A stretch of 64,000 nucleotides of DNA from Pseudomonas oryzihabitans (GCF_014522265.1 NZ_CP017024.1:186001-250000); one strand, 5' to 3'. Positions 27,486 to 37,021 are shown, counted from the first letter of the stretch. The notes: generated from the letters alone by a model not told the origin. Made by a program: numbers and translations.

Positions 27486-27508
27486 TTAAAGCTAATTAAT
27501 TGCTTTAA
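27486..27508. promoter_or_regulatory. TetR-type operator between MFS and tetR genes
   Basis: Inverted repeat TTAAAGC-N9-GCTTTAA with an AT-rich centre (TAATTAATT), ten bases upstream of the MFS start and 64 upstream of the TetR start; it likely overlaps the MFS promoter. Confidence 0.7.
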
Positions 27509-27571
27509 AGCCTGAACCCTTCCTGCAGCAAAAGCAATGCGTTTGCGTTAAGAGCCGGGTATCCTGTCAGC

Positions 27572-28129
27572 ATGACCAACAAGCAAGCCCGCCCCGGCGG
27601 CCGCAGTGCCCGCGTTCAGCAAGCCATCCACGAGGCCGTCCTGGCGCTCCTGCAGGAGCAGCCCCGGGAAGCCCTCACCGTCCCCCTGATCGCCGCGCGC
27701 GCCGGGGTCACGCCTTCGACCCTCTATCGTCGCTGGGGCAACCTGCCCAGCCTGCTGGCCGACGTCGACCTACAGCGCCTGCGCCCGGACCAGCCGCCGG
27801 AAGACACCGGTAGCCTGAAAGGCGATCTCGAACGCTGGCTGGAACACTATGTCGACGACCTTGCCTCCACCCCTGGCCAGGCCATGCTCAGGGACGCCTT
27901 GGCCGCCACCGATCCGGGATGCGCGGTGCGCTGCACCGAGCCGACCCGAGAGCGCCTGGAGCTGCTGCTCGAACGCGCCCACCGACGTGGCGAGCCGGCA
28001 CCGCCCCTGGACGCCCTGCTCGACGGCCTGGTCGCTCCGCTGATCTATCGCACCCTGTTCGGCGCCGAACGCCCCGACCTGGCGCTGTGCCTGCAGCTGC
28101 TCGCCCGGGTACTGCGGCCAGACCGCTAG
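27572..28129 (+). CDS. TetR/AcrR-family repressor
   Basis: 185 residues. N-terminal helix-turn-helix reads ALTVPLIAARAGVTPSTLYRRWGNLPSLLADV, the TetR signature; a C-terminal ligand-binding all-helical domain follows (TetR_C_16-like). Divergent from the MFS gene, with the palindrome at 27486-27508 as the expected operator. Ends at a bidirectional terminator shared with the next convergent gene. Confidence 0.9.
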   Translation: MTNKQARPGGRSARVQQAIHEAVLALLQEQPREALTVPLIAARAGVTPSTLYRRWGNLPSLLADVDLQRLRPDQPPEDTGSLKGDLERWLEHYVDDLASTPGQAMLRDALAATDPGCAVRCTEPTRERLELLLERAHRRGEPAPPLDALLDGLVAPLIYRTLFGAERPDLALCLQLLARVLRPDR

Positions 28130-28151
28130 GAAAAGCACCGGCCCCTAAACG

Positions 28152-28185
28152 ACGAGGCCCGGACTGTCGCCAGTCCGGGCCTCGT
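28152..28185. terminator. Bidirectional terminator, 15-bp perfect stem
   Basis: ACGAGGCCCGGACTG, four-base loop TCGC, CAGTCCGGGCCTCGT, lying between the convergent TetR and coiled-coil membrane protein genes. Very stable and symmetric. Confidence 0.85.
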
Positions 28186-28226
28186 GCCTTGTCAGCGGGT
28201 CCCAGGGGATCCGCCAGAGGTTGCGC

Positions 28227-29240
28227 TTAGGCGGCGACCACCTTGTTGGCCGGCTGGGTACGACGACCCAGGGCACCACCGATGGCACCGACGATGCCAC
28301 CGATCACCAGGCTGATCAGCAGGACCCAGCTGGCCTGGGAGACCTTGCGGGCAGCCACGTCAGCCGCTTCGCGGGCCTTCTGCTCGGCCTGGGCCTTGAG
28401 CTCCTGGTACTTGGCATAGGCCTGCTGGTAGGTCTGCTGGGCCTTGTCGACGATGGCATTGGCCTCGGCGTCGCTCTTGCCGGTGCGGGCCTTGATCAGG
28501 TTCACCAGAGCCTGACGGTCAGCGGCGTTCCAGGCCTGGTCGCCACGCTGCTTCAGACGATCCAGCAGGGCACCCAGCTGGTCATCGGTCTGCTGCGGAT
28601 TGTTGGCGCTGTTCTGGGCAGTGTTCTTGGCATCCTGTTCGGCGCCCTGAGCCTGCTGCTGCAGATTCTCCGGCTGCAGCTCGGTCTTGCCGGTCTGGCG
28701 CAGCGCGGTTTCCAGTTCGTTCTGCAGATCACCCAGGTCGAGCTGGATGCCCTGCTGACGCAGTTGGTCCTGAACCTGGTTGGTCAGGGCCGGTGCCGCC
28801 TGGGACAGGCCGCTGCCGACCATCGACAGGCCACTGCCCGCCACGTTCAGACCGGTACGCACCACGCCGCTCACGGCACTGGACACCAGATAGACGCTGA
28901 CCAGGGTCACGCTGGCCCAGACCAGGATGCCGTGCAGGGCGCCTTCGCGCTGCGCCAGGCGACCGGCGATCCAGGCGCCGACGAAGACCGAGACCACGGC
29001 GCTGACGCCGACCCAGATACCGGTGCCCTTGCCCAGGCCGGACAGCGGATTGGCTTCCTGTTGCGGATCGATGGAAGCCGAGCCGATGGCGGTGCCGAGC
29101 AGGCTCAGCAGCAGCGAAACGGTCAGGGCGATGACCACGCCGGCGATGATCGAACTCCAGGAAATGCGCTTCAGCAGAGGCGCGGTGGCGGTGGCCGTGG
29201 TGGCTGCATAGGCTGGGGTGTGACGGGCGTCATAGGACAT
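28227..29240 (-). CDS. Membrane protein with long Gln-rich helical region (PhnA-like/YrzE-type)
   Basis: 337 residues. Three hydrophobic stretches near the N-terminus (SSIIAGVVIALTVSLLLSLLGTAIG; GTGIWVGVSAVVSVFVGAWIAG; GILVWASVTLVSVYLVSSAVSG), then ~170 residues rich in Gln, Ala and Asp predicted to be helical and coiled (from QAAPALTNQVQDQLRQQG to QELKAQAEQKAREAADVAA), and a final helix VLLISLVIGGIVGAIGGALG with a basic tail. Such proteins are annotated PhnA-like in pseudomonads without a proven role. The start at 29240 has GGAGC upstream; the longer ORF start lacks support. Confidence 0.75.
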   Translation of the reverse strand: MSYDARHTPAYAATTATATAPLLKRISWSSIIAGVVIALTVSLLLSLLGTAIGSASIDPQQEANPLSGLGKGTGIWVGVSAVVSVFVGAWIAGRLAQREGALHGILVWASVTLVSVYLVSSAVSGVVRTGLNVAGSGLSMVGSGLSQAAPALTNQVQDQLRQQGIQLDLGDLQNELETALRQTGKTELQPENLQQQAQGAEQDAKNTAQNSANNPQQTDDQLGALLDRLKQRGDQAWNAADRQALVNLIKARTGKSDAEANAIVDKAQQTYQQAYAKYQELKAQAEQKAREAADVAARKVSQASWVLLISLVIGGIVGAIGGALGRRTQPANKVVAA

Positions 29241-29364
29241 GGCAAGTGCTCCGGGTGGTGATGGGAAGAACTTATTGTGGTAACGGATTGATACCGTCAC
29301 GCTTTCGGAAGTTCCAAGACCCTTGTTCCAGAGCCCTCAGAGGTCGTAGGACCTCAGTTGTCCG

Positions 29365-30729
29365 CTATCCGAGCAGGATGTCGGCCAGCAGCTTCACATT
29401 GAGCACCACGATCAGCCCGGCGATCGCCCAGGCCAGCACCTGCGTGACCCGACCGATCACGAAGCTGCCCATCAGCTGGCGGTCCGAGACGAAGCGTACC
29501 AGCGGGATCACCGCGAAGGGCAGTTGCATGGACAGCACCACTTGGCTCAGCACCAGCAGCTTGGCCGTACCGCTCTCGCCATAGAGGCCGGTCACCACCA
29601 CCACCGGGATCACGGCGATGCCCCGGGTGATCAGCCGCCGCGCCCAGTCGGGAATGCGCAGCGACAGGAAGCCCTCCATGACGATCTGGCCGGCCAGGGT
29701 CGCGGTGACGGTGGAGTTGATGCCCGACGCCAGCAGCGCCACCGCGAACAGCAGCGAGGCGATGCCGACGCCCAGCATCGGCGACAGCAGGTGGTAGGCG
29801 TCCTGGATCTCGGCCACGTCGGTGCGCCCGGCGCTGTGGAACACCGCCGCGGCGGTGATCAGGATGGCGGCGTTGACGAACAGCGCCAGCATCAGCGCCA
29901 GGGTACTGTCGGCCACCGCCCAGCGCAGGCCCATTCGCCGCCCGGCCTCGGTGCGCGGATAGGCGCGGGTCTGCACGATGGACGAATGCAGATAGAGGTT
30001 ATGGGGCATCACGGTGGCACCGATGATGCCGATGGCCAGGTACAGCGCGGCCGGATTGGTGACGATCTCCGCCTTGGGCAGGAAGCCGTCGGCAATCGCC
30101 GCCAGTGACGGCTGGGCCAGCACCATCTGCACGCCGAAGCAGACGAAGATCAGCGTCAGCAGGGCGATGACGAAGGCTTCCAGCCAGCGAAAGCCGCGAT
30201 TCATCAGCAACAGGATGAGAAAGACGTCCAGCGCCGTGAGGATGGCGCCCCACATCAGCGGGATGCCGAACAGCAGATTCAGCGCGATGGCGGTGCCGAT
30301 CACCTCGGCCAGGTCGCAGGCGATGATGGCGATCTCGCAGGCGATCCACAACAGCAGGCTCACCGGCCGCGAATAGCGCGCGCGGCAGGCCTGGGCCAGG
30401 TCCAGCCCGGTAGCGATGCCCAGGCGTGCGGCCAGGGCCTGCAGCAGGATGGCCATGAGATTGGAGAGCAGGATCACCGACAGCAGCAGGTAGCCGAATT
30501 GCGAGCCACCGGCCAGGTCCGTGGCCCAGTTGCCCGGATCCATGTAGCCCACCGAGACCATGTAGCCGGGGCCGATGAAGGCCAGCAGCCGGCGCAGCCA
30601 GCTGCCGCCTTCGGGCACCGGCACGCTGGCATTCATCCGCCCCAGGCTGGGCCGGGCGGACGGCGCAGGCTCCTGCCAGGCAGGCTCGACGTAGCTGGCG
30701 GACTCTTTCATGGCGGACTCGTGCGGCAA
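29365..30729 (-). CDS. mntH: Nramp-family proton-coupled Mn(II)/Fe(II) importer
   Basis: 454 residues, eleven helices. Metal-binding motifs are DPGN in helix 1 ([14 protein letters not shown]) and MPHN in helix 6 ([14 protein letters not shown]); the consensus transport motif GQIVMEGFL is present. Start taken at 30729; an ATG six codons later (MKESASY) is possible. A perfect palindrome lies 22 bases upstream and the repressor gene mntR is divergent beyond it, so manganese-dependent repression is expected. Confidence 0.95.
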   Translation of the reverse strand: MPHESAMKESASYVEPAWQEPAPSARPSLGRMNASVPVPEGGSWLRRLLAFIGPGYMVSVGYMDPGNWATDLAGGSQFGYLLLSVILLSNLMAILLQALAARLGIATGLDLAQACRARYSRPVSLLLWIACEIAIIACDLAEVIGTAIALNLLFGIPLMWGAILTALDVFLILLLMNRGFRWLEAFVIALLTLIFVCFGVQMVLAQPSLAAIADGFLPKAEIVTNPAALYLAIGIIGATVMPHNLYLHSSIVQTRAYPRTEAGRRMGLRWAVADSTLALMLALFVNAAILITAAAVFHSAGRTDVAEIQDAYHLLSPMLGVGIASLLFAVALLASGINSTVTATLAGQIVMEGFLSLRIPDWARRLITRGIAVIPVVVVTGLYGESGTAKLLVLSQVVLSMQLPFAVIPLVRFVSDRQLMGSFVIGRVTQVLAWAIAGLIVVLNVKLLADILLG

Positions 30730-30751
30730 GGTAGGACTACCCTTTGGAGAA

Positions 30752-30767
30752 TTTAGCCTAGGCTAAA
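30752..30767. promoter_or_regulatory. MntR box upstream of mntH
   Basis: Perfect 16-bp palindrome TTTAGCCTAGGCTAAA, flanked by AA and AATT, between divergent mntH and mntR. Symmetric DtxR-family-type site; in position to block the mntH promoter. Confidence 0.82.
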
Positions 30768-30929
30768 ATTCACACATCCAGCAATAAAAAATCTCTATCT
30801 CATCCGTCGATAACGCCCATTGGCGAAGGAATCTTTGGTATTCGCTCGCAACTCGGTCAAAATGGCGCCCGCACGCGTCCTCTCGACGCGCCTCAGGTCT
30901 TTGCGGAGAAGGTCATTCAGGTGGGCAAC

Positions 30930-31379
30930 ATGACAAAGGACGACGAACTGCTGAATCGGTTGGTCGATCCATCCATTCATATGGAAGGTTTTCAACAGGT
31001 CCGCGAAGCCCATCGTCAGGAGCTGATCGAGGACTATGTCGAGCTCATTTCCGACCTCATCCGGGACGGCGGTGAAGCCCGTCAGGTGGATATCGCCGCG
31101 CGCATCGGCGTCGCCCAGCCGACCGTGGCCAAGATGCTCAAGCGCCTGGCCGCCGCCGGCCTGATCGTGCAGCGTCCCTATCGCGGCGTCTTCCTCACCC
31201 CCGAAGGCGAAGCCCTGGCCGAAGCCAGTCGCGCGCGCCACCACGTGGTGGAGACCTTCCTACTGACCCTGGGCGTGGACGCCGATACCGCACGGCGCGA
31301 TGCCGAGGGCATGGAGCACCATGTCAGCGAGGCCACCCTGGCCGTCTTCCGCCGTTTCATCGCCAGCCGTCAGGCCTGA
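30930..31379 (+). CDS. mntR: Manganese-responsive repressor MntR
   Basis: 149 residues, DtxR/MntR family. Winged [48 protein letters not shown], dimerisation/metal domain with [34 protein letters not shown]: the E-x-x-H-H and H residues are the metal ligands. ATG at 30930 is preceded by AGGTGGG; a GTG nine bases upstream is the alternative. The ~150-nt stretch between the MntR box and the start has no identified structure. Confidence 0.93.
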   Translation: MTKDDELLNRLVDPSIHMEGFQQVREAHRQELIEDYVELISDLIRDGGEARQVDIAARIGVAQPTVAKMLKRLAAAGLIVQRPYRGVFLTPEGEALAEASRARHHVVETFLLTLGVDADTARRDAEGMEHHVSEATLAVFRRFIASRQA

Positions 31380-31480
31380 CGCCTGCGGCTTTAGTCGAAA
31401 GTCGCTCAGCTTCCCTTAAGAAAATCCCGGCACCGTCGAAGTAGTGGAAGTCATACTTTCACTCCTCTCGGTGCCCTGCC

Positions 31481-32794
31481 ATGTTCAATCGCCCCCTCAA
31501 GACCGAACTCGCCCAACTGCGTGCCGAAGTCGCCGAATTGCGTCAGTTGCACGCGGGCTTCGAAAGCCAGGCGCTCAGTCTTACCGTGGATGACCGTGGC
31601 AACATCGAGAAGGTCAACGAGCGCTTCTGCCGCGAGATGGGCTATCGCGCCGAGAACGTGGTGGGGCGTCCGCTGGATGCCTTCATTCCCGAATACGTCA
31701 AACAACTGCCCTGCTATCGCGATCTCAAGAGCGCGCTCAGCCAGGGCCAGCAGACCAGCGGCATGTATCGCCTGCTGCGGGCCAACGGCCAGGAAGCCTG
31801 GCTCTATGCCACCTGGCAGCCGCTGCGTGACGCCGATGGCCGCATCCACAAGACCATCTGCTACGGCAACGACCGTACCGAACAGGTGGAGACCTCCACC
31901 GAGCACTCCGGCCTGATCAACGCCCTGCTGAGATCCACCGCGGTCATCGAATTCAACCTGGCCGGCGAGGTGCTCACCGCCAACGACCGCTTCCTGCAGG
32001 GCATGGGCTATTCGCTCAAGCAGATCCAGGGCAAGCACCACCGCATGTTCTGCACCAGCGAAGAGAGTCACTCCGCCGACTACCAGGCGTTCTGGGCACG
32101 GCTGAATCGCGGCGAATTCATCGCCAGCCGCTTCAAGCGCATCGACAGCCACGGTCGCACCGTCTGGCTGGAAGCCTCCTACAACCCGGTGCTCAACACC
32201 CGTGGCGAGCTGTACAAAGTGGTGAAATTCGCCACCGTCATCACCGCCCAGGTGGAACAGGAACAGGCGGTGGCCGAGGCGGCCAAGGTGGCCTTCGACA
32301 TCTCCCAGCAGACCGATGAAAGCGCCCGTGAAGGCGCCGAGGTGGTGCAGGACACCGTCGCGGTGATGCGCAAGATCGCCGAGGAATTGCAGGTCGCGTC
32401 CAACGGCATCGAGGCCCTGGGCGAGCAGTCGCTGGTGATCAGCACCATCGTCAAGACCATCAGCGGGATCGCCGAACAGACCAACCTGCTGGCGCTCAAC
32501 GCCGCCATCGAGGCGGCACGGGCCGGCGAACAGGGCCGCGGTTTCGCCGTGGTGGCCGACGAGGTCCGCCAACTGGCCGGCCGCACCAGCAAGGCCACCG
32601 AGGAGATCGTCGGCGTGGTGCAGCAGAACCAGCAACTGGCGCAGACCGCCGTGGCCAACATGGCGGCGAGCAAGCACCAGGCGGAACAGGGCCTGCAACT
32701 GGCCAACGCCGCGGGCACCCGCATCACCGAGATCCAGGACGGCGCCCAGCGCGTGGTCGGGGCGGTGGGGCAGTTCGCCCGCCGCCTGAACTAG
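31481..32794 (+). CDS. Cytosolic PAS-PAS methyl-accepting chemotaxis protein (BdlA-like)
   Basis: 437 residues with no membrane helix. A short coiled start, PAS-1 (~30-130; [26 protein letters not shown]), PAS-2 (~150-255; [33 protein letters not shown]), then a compact MCP signalling domain with the tip [35 protein letters not shown]. This architecture is that of P. aeruginosa BdlA (biofilm dispersion) and Aer-2-like soluble receptors; whether it works in dispersal or aerotaxis is not decidable. Single gene, ATG at 31481. Confidence 0.9.
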   Translation: MFNRPLKTELAQLRAEVAELRQLHAGFESQALSLTVDDRGNIEKVNERFCREMGYRAENVVGRPLDAFIPEYVKQLPCYRDLKSALSQGQQTSGMYRLLRANGQEAWLYATWQPLRDADGRIHKTICYGNDRTEQVETSTEHSGLINALLRSTAVIEFNLAGEVLTANDRFLQGMGYSLKQIQGKHHRMFCTSEESHSADYQAFWARLNRGEFIASRFKRIDSHGRTVWLEASYNPVLNTRGELYKVVKFATVITAQVEQEQAVAEAAKVAFDISQQTDESAREGAEVVQDTVAVMRKIAEELQVASNGIEALGEQSLVISTIVKTISGIAEQTNLLALNAAIEAARAGEQGRGFAVVADEVRQLAGRTSKATEEIVGVVQQNQQLAQTAVANMAASKHQAEQGLQLANAAGTRITEIQDGAQRVVGAVGQFARRLN

Positions 32795-32814
32795 CCCACG
32801 GACCGGCGCCCGCC

Positions 32815-33975
32815 TCAGGCCGGCGCCGGACGCCGCCACCCGAGCAGCCCCAGCGCCGCCAGGGTCACCCCCAGGCTGACCAGCAGGCACAGCCCGAGCA
32901 GGCCACGGTCACCCCAGCTCTCCCGGGCCAGGGCATAGCACCAGGGCGCGGCCGCCGAGAGCAGGAAGCTCGGCGCCAGCAGCTTGCCGGTCAGGCGCGC
33001 ATAGAGCGCCCGATCGAACAACTCCAGCGGCAGGCTGGCCCGCAGCACCGCCACCAGGCCGTTGAGGGCGCCATAGAGAAAGACGAAGCCGGCGGTGAGA
33101 CCAAGATGGCCTTCGCTCGCCAGCGCCAGGGCGAAACTCAGTGGCAGGCCGAGCCCCAGCACCAGATTGAGCTGACGCGCCGAAAGCCGCTGGCCGGAAG
33201 CCAGCTCCGCCAGCCGCGCGCAGACCTGGCCGATCCCCCACAGCGCCGCTACCCCCACCGGCACCCCGCGTTCGGCCAGCAGCGCCGGCAGATGGGCCGA
33301 CAGCCCCGCCGACAGAAAGCCGATCAACGCCATCCCGGTGGCGAACAGCACGCCGGCCAGGCGCGGCGAGCCGCCCCCTGCCGCGGGTGGCAATTCGGCG
33401 CTGGGCAGGCGCCCACGCACGTTGGGCAGCGGCAAGAGCAGCAGCATGCCGGCCAGGGCGATGCCGGCATAGACCACCAGCCCCAGGCGCCAGCCCAGCA
33501 CCTCCAGCAGCCAGTGCCCCAGCGGCCAGAACACCGCCGAGGCCAGCCCGCCGAGCAGGGTGATGCGCACCATCACCGCCCGCGAGCGCTCGCCGGCCAG
33601 GCGCGCCAGGGTGGCGAAGGCAGCGTCGTACAGCGACAGGCGCATGCCCACGCCCAGGGTCACCCAGGCCAGGTAGAACAGCGGCGCCGACTGGGCCGCC
33701 GCCAGGCCCAGGCAACCCAGGGCATCGAGCACCAGGCCGAGTTGCAGGGTACGACAGCCGCCCAGGCGTTCGATCACCGCGCCGCTGAAGGGCGAGACCA
33801 GCCCCATGGTCAGCATCGCCAGGGAAAAGCCGCCATAGACCCAGCGCGCGTCCCAGCCCAGTCCCGCGGCCATCGCCGGGCCGTAGACACCCGGCAGATA
33901 GAAGGCCAGCCCCCAGGCCAGCAACTGCATCAGCCCCAGTTGCCAGATGGCGCGATCGCTCGGCATCGGCGTCAT
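32815..33975 (-). CDS. MFS transporter
   Basis: 386 residues, about twelve helices. GLVSPFSGAVIERLGGCRTLQLG follows the MFS motif-A pattern after helix 2, and MRLSLYDAAFATLARLAGERSRAVMVRITLLGGLAS is typical of OFA/CynX-like permeases. Start ATG overlaps the GNAT stop (ATGA), so the two genes are translated as a unit. Substrate unknown; the acetyltransferase partner resembling phosphinothricin acetyltransferase suggests joint detoxification and export of an amino-acid analogue. Confidence 0.86.
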   Translation of the reverse strand: MTPMPSDRAIWQLGLMQLLAWGLAFYLPGVYGPAMAAGLGWDARWVYGGFSLAMLTMGLVSPFSGAVIERLGGCRTLQLGLVLDALGCLGLAAAQSAPLFYLAWVTLGVGMRLSLYDAAFATLARLAGERSRAVMVRITLLGGLASAVFWPLGHWLLEVLGWRLGLVVYAGIALAGMLLLLPLPNVRGRLPSAELPPAAGGGSPRLAGVLFATGMALIGFLSAGLSAHLPALLAERGVPVGVAALWGIGQVCARLAELASGQRLSARQLNLVLGLGLPLSFALALASEGHLGLTAGFVFLYGALNGLVAVLRASLPLELFDRALYARLTGKLLAPSFLLSAAAPWCYALARESWGDRGLLGLCLLVSLGVTLAALGLLGWRRPAPA

Positions 33976-34508
33976 CAGCGCGTACCCGGGGTCCGCTCGC
34001 CCTCACCCAGGCTGCGCTGCATGAGGACCGTATCCACCCAGCGGCCATGCTTGAAACCCACCGCCTCGAAGATGCCAACGGTGCGAAACCCCAGGCGCTG
34101 GTGCAGGGCGATGGAGCCCTGGTTGGCGCTGTCACCGATCACCGCCACCAGTTGGCGAAAGCCCGCCGCCGTGCAGGCCGCGACGATCTCTTCCAGCAGC
34201 CGCCGGCCGATACCCTGGCCACCCAGGCCGTCGCGTACATACACCGAGTCTTCCGCGGTATGGCGATAGGCCGGTCGCGGGCGATAGAGCACCGCATAGG
34301 CATAGCCCACCACCGCGCCGTCCCGTTCGGCCACCCGGTAAGGCAGCCCGGCCTGGCGCACCGCTGCCAGCCGGCGCTCCAGCTCGGCCAGGTCCGGCGG
34401 CTCCAGCTCGAAACTGGCGCAGCTGCGCAGCACGTGTTCAGCATAGATGGCCTGGATGGCCGGCAGATCGGCGGGGGTCGCATCGCGCAACTGCAGAGCG
34501 GTGTTCAC
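33975..34508 (-). CDS. GNAT acetyltransferase, phosphinothricin/methionine-sulfoximine type
   Basis: 177 residues. TPADLPAIQAIYAEHVLRSCASFELEPP, RPAYRHTAEDSVYVRDGLGGQGIGRRLLEEIV (acetyl-CoA loop Q-x-x-G-x-G/R form GGQGIGRRLL) and GFRTVGIFEAVGFKHGRWVDTVLMQ are hallmarks of the Pat/MddA family, which acetylates L-methionine sulfoximine/sulfone and phosphinothricin. It overlaps the MFS gene downstream and is divergent from a LysR gene. Confidence 0.88.
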   Translation of the reverse strand: MNTALQLRDATPADLPAIQAIYAEHVLRSCASFELEPPDLAELERRLAAVRQAGLPYRVAERDGAVVGYAYAVLYRPRPAYRHTAEDSVYVRDGLGGQGIGRRLLEEIVAACTAAGFRQLVAVIGDSANQGSIALHQRLGFRTVGIFEAVGFKHGRWVDTVLMQRSLGEGERTPGTR

Positions 34509-34609
34509 GGGAGAGGTCCATTCGCGAGGTCGATGAAGCGATCATGCCGGGACGGCCAGCCAAAGATAAAGCTATGCTCGGTTATCACCGGTATAAGCGA
34601 AACCTTGGC

Positions 34610-35497
34610 ATGGCCGACCTCAATCTCATCCAGCTGCAGACCTTCGTCCAGGTCGTCGCCACCGGCAGCTTTTCCGCCGCGGCCGATCGCCTGGGGCTGA
34701 GCCAGCCGGCGGTCAGCCTGCAGATTCGCCAGCTGGAACGGCGCCTGGGTCTCAAGCTGCTGGAGCGCCTGGGGCGCGGACTCAAGCCCACCGCCGCGGG
34801 CAGTCTGCTGCTGGACCACGCCGAACAGATCCAGACGGCGGTGGACCAGGCCCTGCAGGCCCTGGCCAGCCATGGCGAGACGGTCAGCGGACGGGTCGCC
34901 ATCGGCACCGGCGCCACCGCCTGTATCCATCTCCTGCCGCCGCTGCTGGGCCAGTTGCGCCAGCGCTTTCCCCAGCTGGACGTGCGGGTCAGCACCGGCA
35001 ACACCCTGGACGTCTTGCGGGCGGTGGAAGACAACCGCCTCGACCTGGGCCTGGTCACCCTGCCCGCCAGTGGCCGCAACCTGCAGGTGGAGCCGCTGCT
35101 GGAGGATGCCTTCGTCGCCCTGCTGCCGCCTGCCAGTCTGTTACCGACAGGTGCGCTGGACCCGGCGGAACTGGCCGAGGCGCCGCTGCTGGCCTTCGAG
35201 ACCGGCAGCAGCACCCGGTTGCTGATCGACGACTGGTTTCGCCGCGCCGGCCAGGCCAGCCGGCCGGTGATGGAGCTGGGCAGCATCGAGGCGCTCAAGG
35301 AACTGGTGGCCGCCGGCCTCGGCTACAGCCTGGTGCCCGGCATCGCCGTGGCCACCGAGCACCATCGCCACGGCCTGAGGGTCCAGCCGCTGGCGCCGCC
35401 CCTGACCCGCACCCTGGCCCTGGTGCTGCGCCGCGACAAACCCCTGAGCCGCCCGCTGCAGCAGGTGCTGGAAGCGCTCCGGCGGTTGCGTCGCTGA
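34610..35497 (+). CDS. LysR-family transcriptional regulator
   Basis: 295 residues. N-terminal wHTH LIQLQTFVQVVATGSFSAAADRLGLSQPAVSLQIRQLERRLGLKLLERLG, then a periplasmic-binding-like effector domain (GRVAIGTGATACIHLLPPLL...). ATG at 34610; upstream in-frame codons are not LysR-like. Divergent from the GNAT-MFS pair, which it probably controls. The gap holds GGTTATCACCGGTATAAGC, which could be part of its site. Confidence 0.88.
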   Translation: MADLNLIQLQTFVQVVATGSFSAAADRLGLSQPAVSLQIRQLERRLGLKLLERLGRGLKPTAAGSLLLDHAEQIQTAVDQALQALASHGETVSGRVAIGTGATACIHLLPPLLGQLRQRFPQLDVRVSTGNTLDVLRAVEDNRLDLGLVTLPASGRNLQVEPLLEDAFVALLPPASLLPTGALDPAELAEAPLLAFETGSSTRLLIDDWFRRAGQASRPVMELGSIEALKELVAAGLGYSLVPGIAVATEHHRHGLRVQPLAPPLTRTLALVLRRDKPLSRPLQQVLEALRRLRR

Positions 35498-35539
35498 GCA
35501 GGGCTCGACCAGGCGGCCGCCACGCCTTATGACTCAATT

Positions 35540-35557
35540 ATTCAACGATCATTGAAT
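35540..35557. promoter_or_regulatory. ArsR-type operator
   Basis: Inverted repeat ATTCAA-N6-TTGAAT in an AT-rich stretch, ending nine bases before the arsR ATG. Fits an As(III)-responsive SmtB/ArsR site controlling the downstream arsR-acr3-arsC-chrA genes. Confidence 0.75.
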
Positions 35558-35566
35558 TATCGAATC

Positions 35567-35890
35567 ATGCAGGAAGAACTCGCCGTATCCGCCCTCGCCG
35601 CCCTGGCCCATGCCCAGCGCCTGAGGGTCTTCCGCGCCCTGGTGGTCGCCGGCACCGCCGGCCTCATGCCCAGCCAGTTGGCCGACCAGCTCGAGGTGGC
35701 CCGCAGCAACCTCTCCTTCCACCTCAAGGAACTGGCCAATGCTGGTCTCGTCACGGTGGAGTCCCAGGGACGCAACCTGATCTATCGGGCGGCCTACGCG
35801 CACATGAATGCGCTGCTCGGCTATCTGACCGAGCACTGTTGCGCCGGCGGCGACTGCGTGGTCAGCGAATCGCCGCGCTGTGCCTGCTGA
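35567..35890 (+). CDS. arsR: ArsR/SmtB-family arsenic-responsive repressor
   Basis: 107 residues. wHTH LAALAHAQRLRVFRALVVAG...MPSQLADQLEVARSNLSFHLKELANAGLVTVESQGR. The cysteines are at the C-terminus (HCCAGGDC and CAC), as in the ArsR types whose As(III) site is C-terminal rather than in the alpha-3 helix (no CVCDL motif). ATG at 35567 lacks an obvious Shine-Dalgarno and sits nine bases from the operator, so the transcript may be leaderless or nearly so; a TTG five codons upstream falls inside the operator. Confidence 0.88.
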   Translation: MQEELAVSALAALAHAQRLRVFRALVVAGTAGLMPSQLADQLEVARSNLSFHLKELANAGLVTVESQGRNLIYRAAYAHMNALLGYLTEHCCAGGDCVVSESPRCAC

Positions 35891-35935
35891 TCCGCTGACC
35901 CGCACCCATCCACCGATCATCCGACCAGGCCCGCC

Positions 35936-37021
35936 ATGCACAGTCCCCACGCCTGCCCACCGGCAGCACCCGCCATGAACACCTTCGAGCGTTACCTCAG
36001 CCTCTGGGTGGCGCTCTGCATCGTCGCCGGCATCGCGCTCGGCCAGCTGGCACCGGGCCTGTTCCGCTTCATCGGCCGGATCGAGCTGGCCCAGGTCAAT
36101 CTTCCGGTCGGCCTGCTGATCTGGATCATGATCGTGCCGATGCTGCTCAAGGTGGATTTCAGCGCCCTCGGTCAGGTCCGCCAGCACTGGCGCGGGATCG
36201 GCGTCACCCTGTTCGTCAACTGGGCGGTCAAGCCCTTCTCCATGGCGCTGCTCGCCTGGCTGTTCATTCGGGAGCTCTTCGCGCCCTGGCTGCCGACCGA
36301 GCAGCTGGATAGCTACATCGCCGGACTCATCCTGCTGGCGGCGGCGCCCTGCACGGCCATGGTCTTCGTCTGGAGTCGACTCACCCAGGGCGATCCGCTG
36401 TTCACCCTGTCCCAGGTCGCACTGAACGACACCCTCATGGTGTTCGCCTTCGCCCCCATCGTCGGTCTGTTGCTGGGTCTGTCGTCGATCGCCGTGCCCT
36501 GGGCCACCCTGCTGCTTTCGGTGATCCTCTACCTGGTGCTGCCGGTGATCCTCGCCCAGCTCTGGCGGCGCACGCTGCTGCGCCAGGGCCAGGCCGCCTT
36601 CGACAGCACCCTGGCCCGCCTGGGGCCCTTCTCGATGGGTGCCCTGCTGGCCACCCTGGTGCTGCTGTTCGCCTTCCAGGGCGAGGTGATCCTGGCGCAG
36701 CCGCTGGTGATCGCCCTGCTGGCCGTGCCCATCCTGATCCAGGTGCTGTTCAATTCGGCCCTGGCCTACTGGCTCAATCGCCTGGTGGGCGAGAGCCACA
36801 GCGTCGCCTGTCCGTCGGCGCTGATCGGCGCCAGCAACTTCTTCGAACTGGCGGTGGCCGCCGCCATCAGCCTGTTCGGCTTCCACTCGGGCGCCGCCCT
36901 GGCTACCGTGGTGGGGGTCCTTATCGAGGTACCGCTGATGCTGCTGGTCGTGCGCCTGGTGAACGGCTCGCGCGGCTGGTACGAACGCGGCGCCCTTTCC
37001 TCCCGTCGAGATCGCCCATGA
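35936..37021 (+). CDS. acr3: ACR3-family arsenite efflux permease
   Basis: 361 residues, ten helices. ERYLSLWVALCIVAGIALGQ at the N-terminus, LPVGLLIWIMIVPMLLKVDF and the critical Cys in AAAPCTAMVFVWSRLTQGDP identify ACR3 (arsB in older naming). GASNFFELAVAAAISLFG is the conserved helix-9 motif. A second ATG at 35975 is an equally possible start. Stop overlaps arsC by four bases. Confidence 0.94.
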   Translation: MHSPHACPPAAPAMNTFERYLSLWVALCIVAGIALGQLAPGLFRFIGRIELAQVNLPVGLLIWIMIVPMLLKVDFSALGQVRQHWRGIGVTLFVNWAVKPFSMALLAWLFIRELFAPWLPTEQLDSYIAGLILLAAAPCTAMVFVWSRLTQGDPLFTLSQVALNDTLMVFAFAPIVGLLLGLSSIAVPWATLLLSVILYLVLPVILAQLWRRTLLRQGQAAFDSTLARLGPFSMGALLATLVLLFAFQGEVILAQPLVIALLAVPILIQVLFNSALAYWLNRLVGESHSVACPSALIGASNFFELAVAAAISLFGFHSGAALATVVGVLIEVPLMLLVVRLVNGSRGWYERGALSSRRDRP

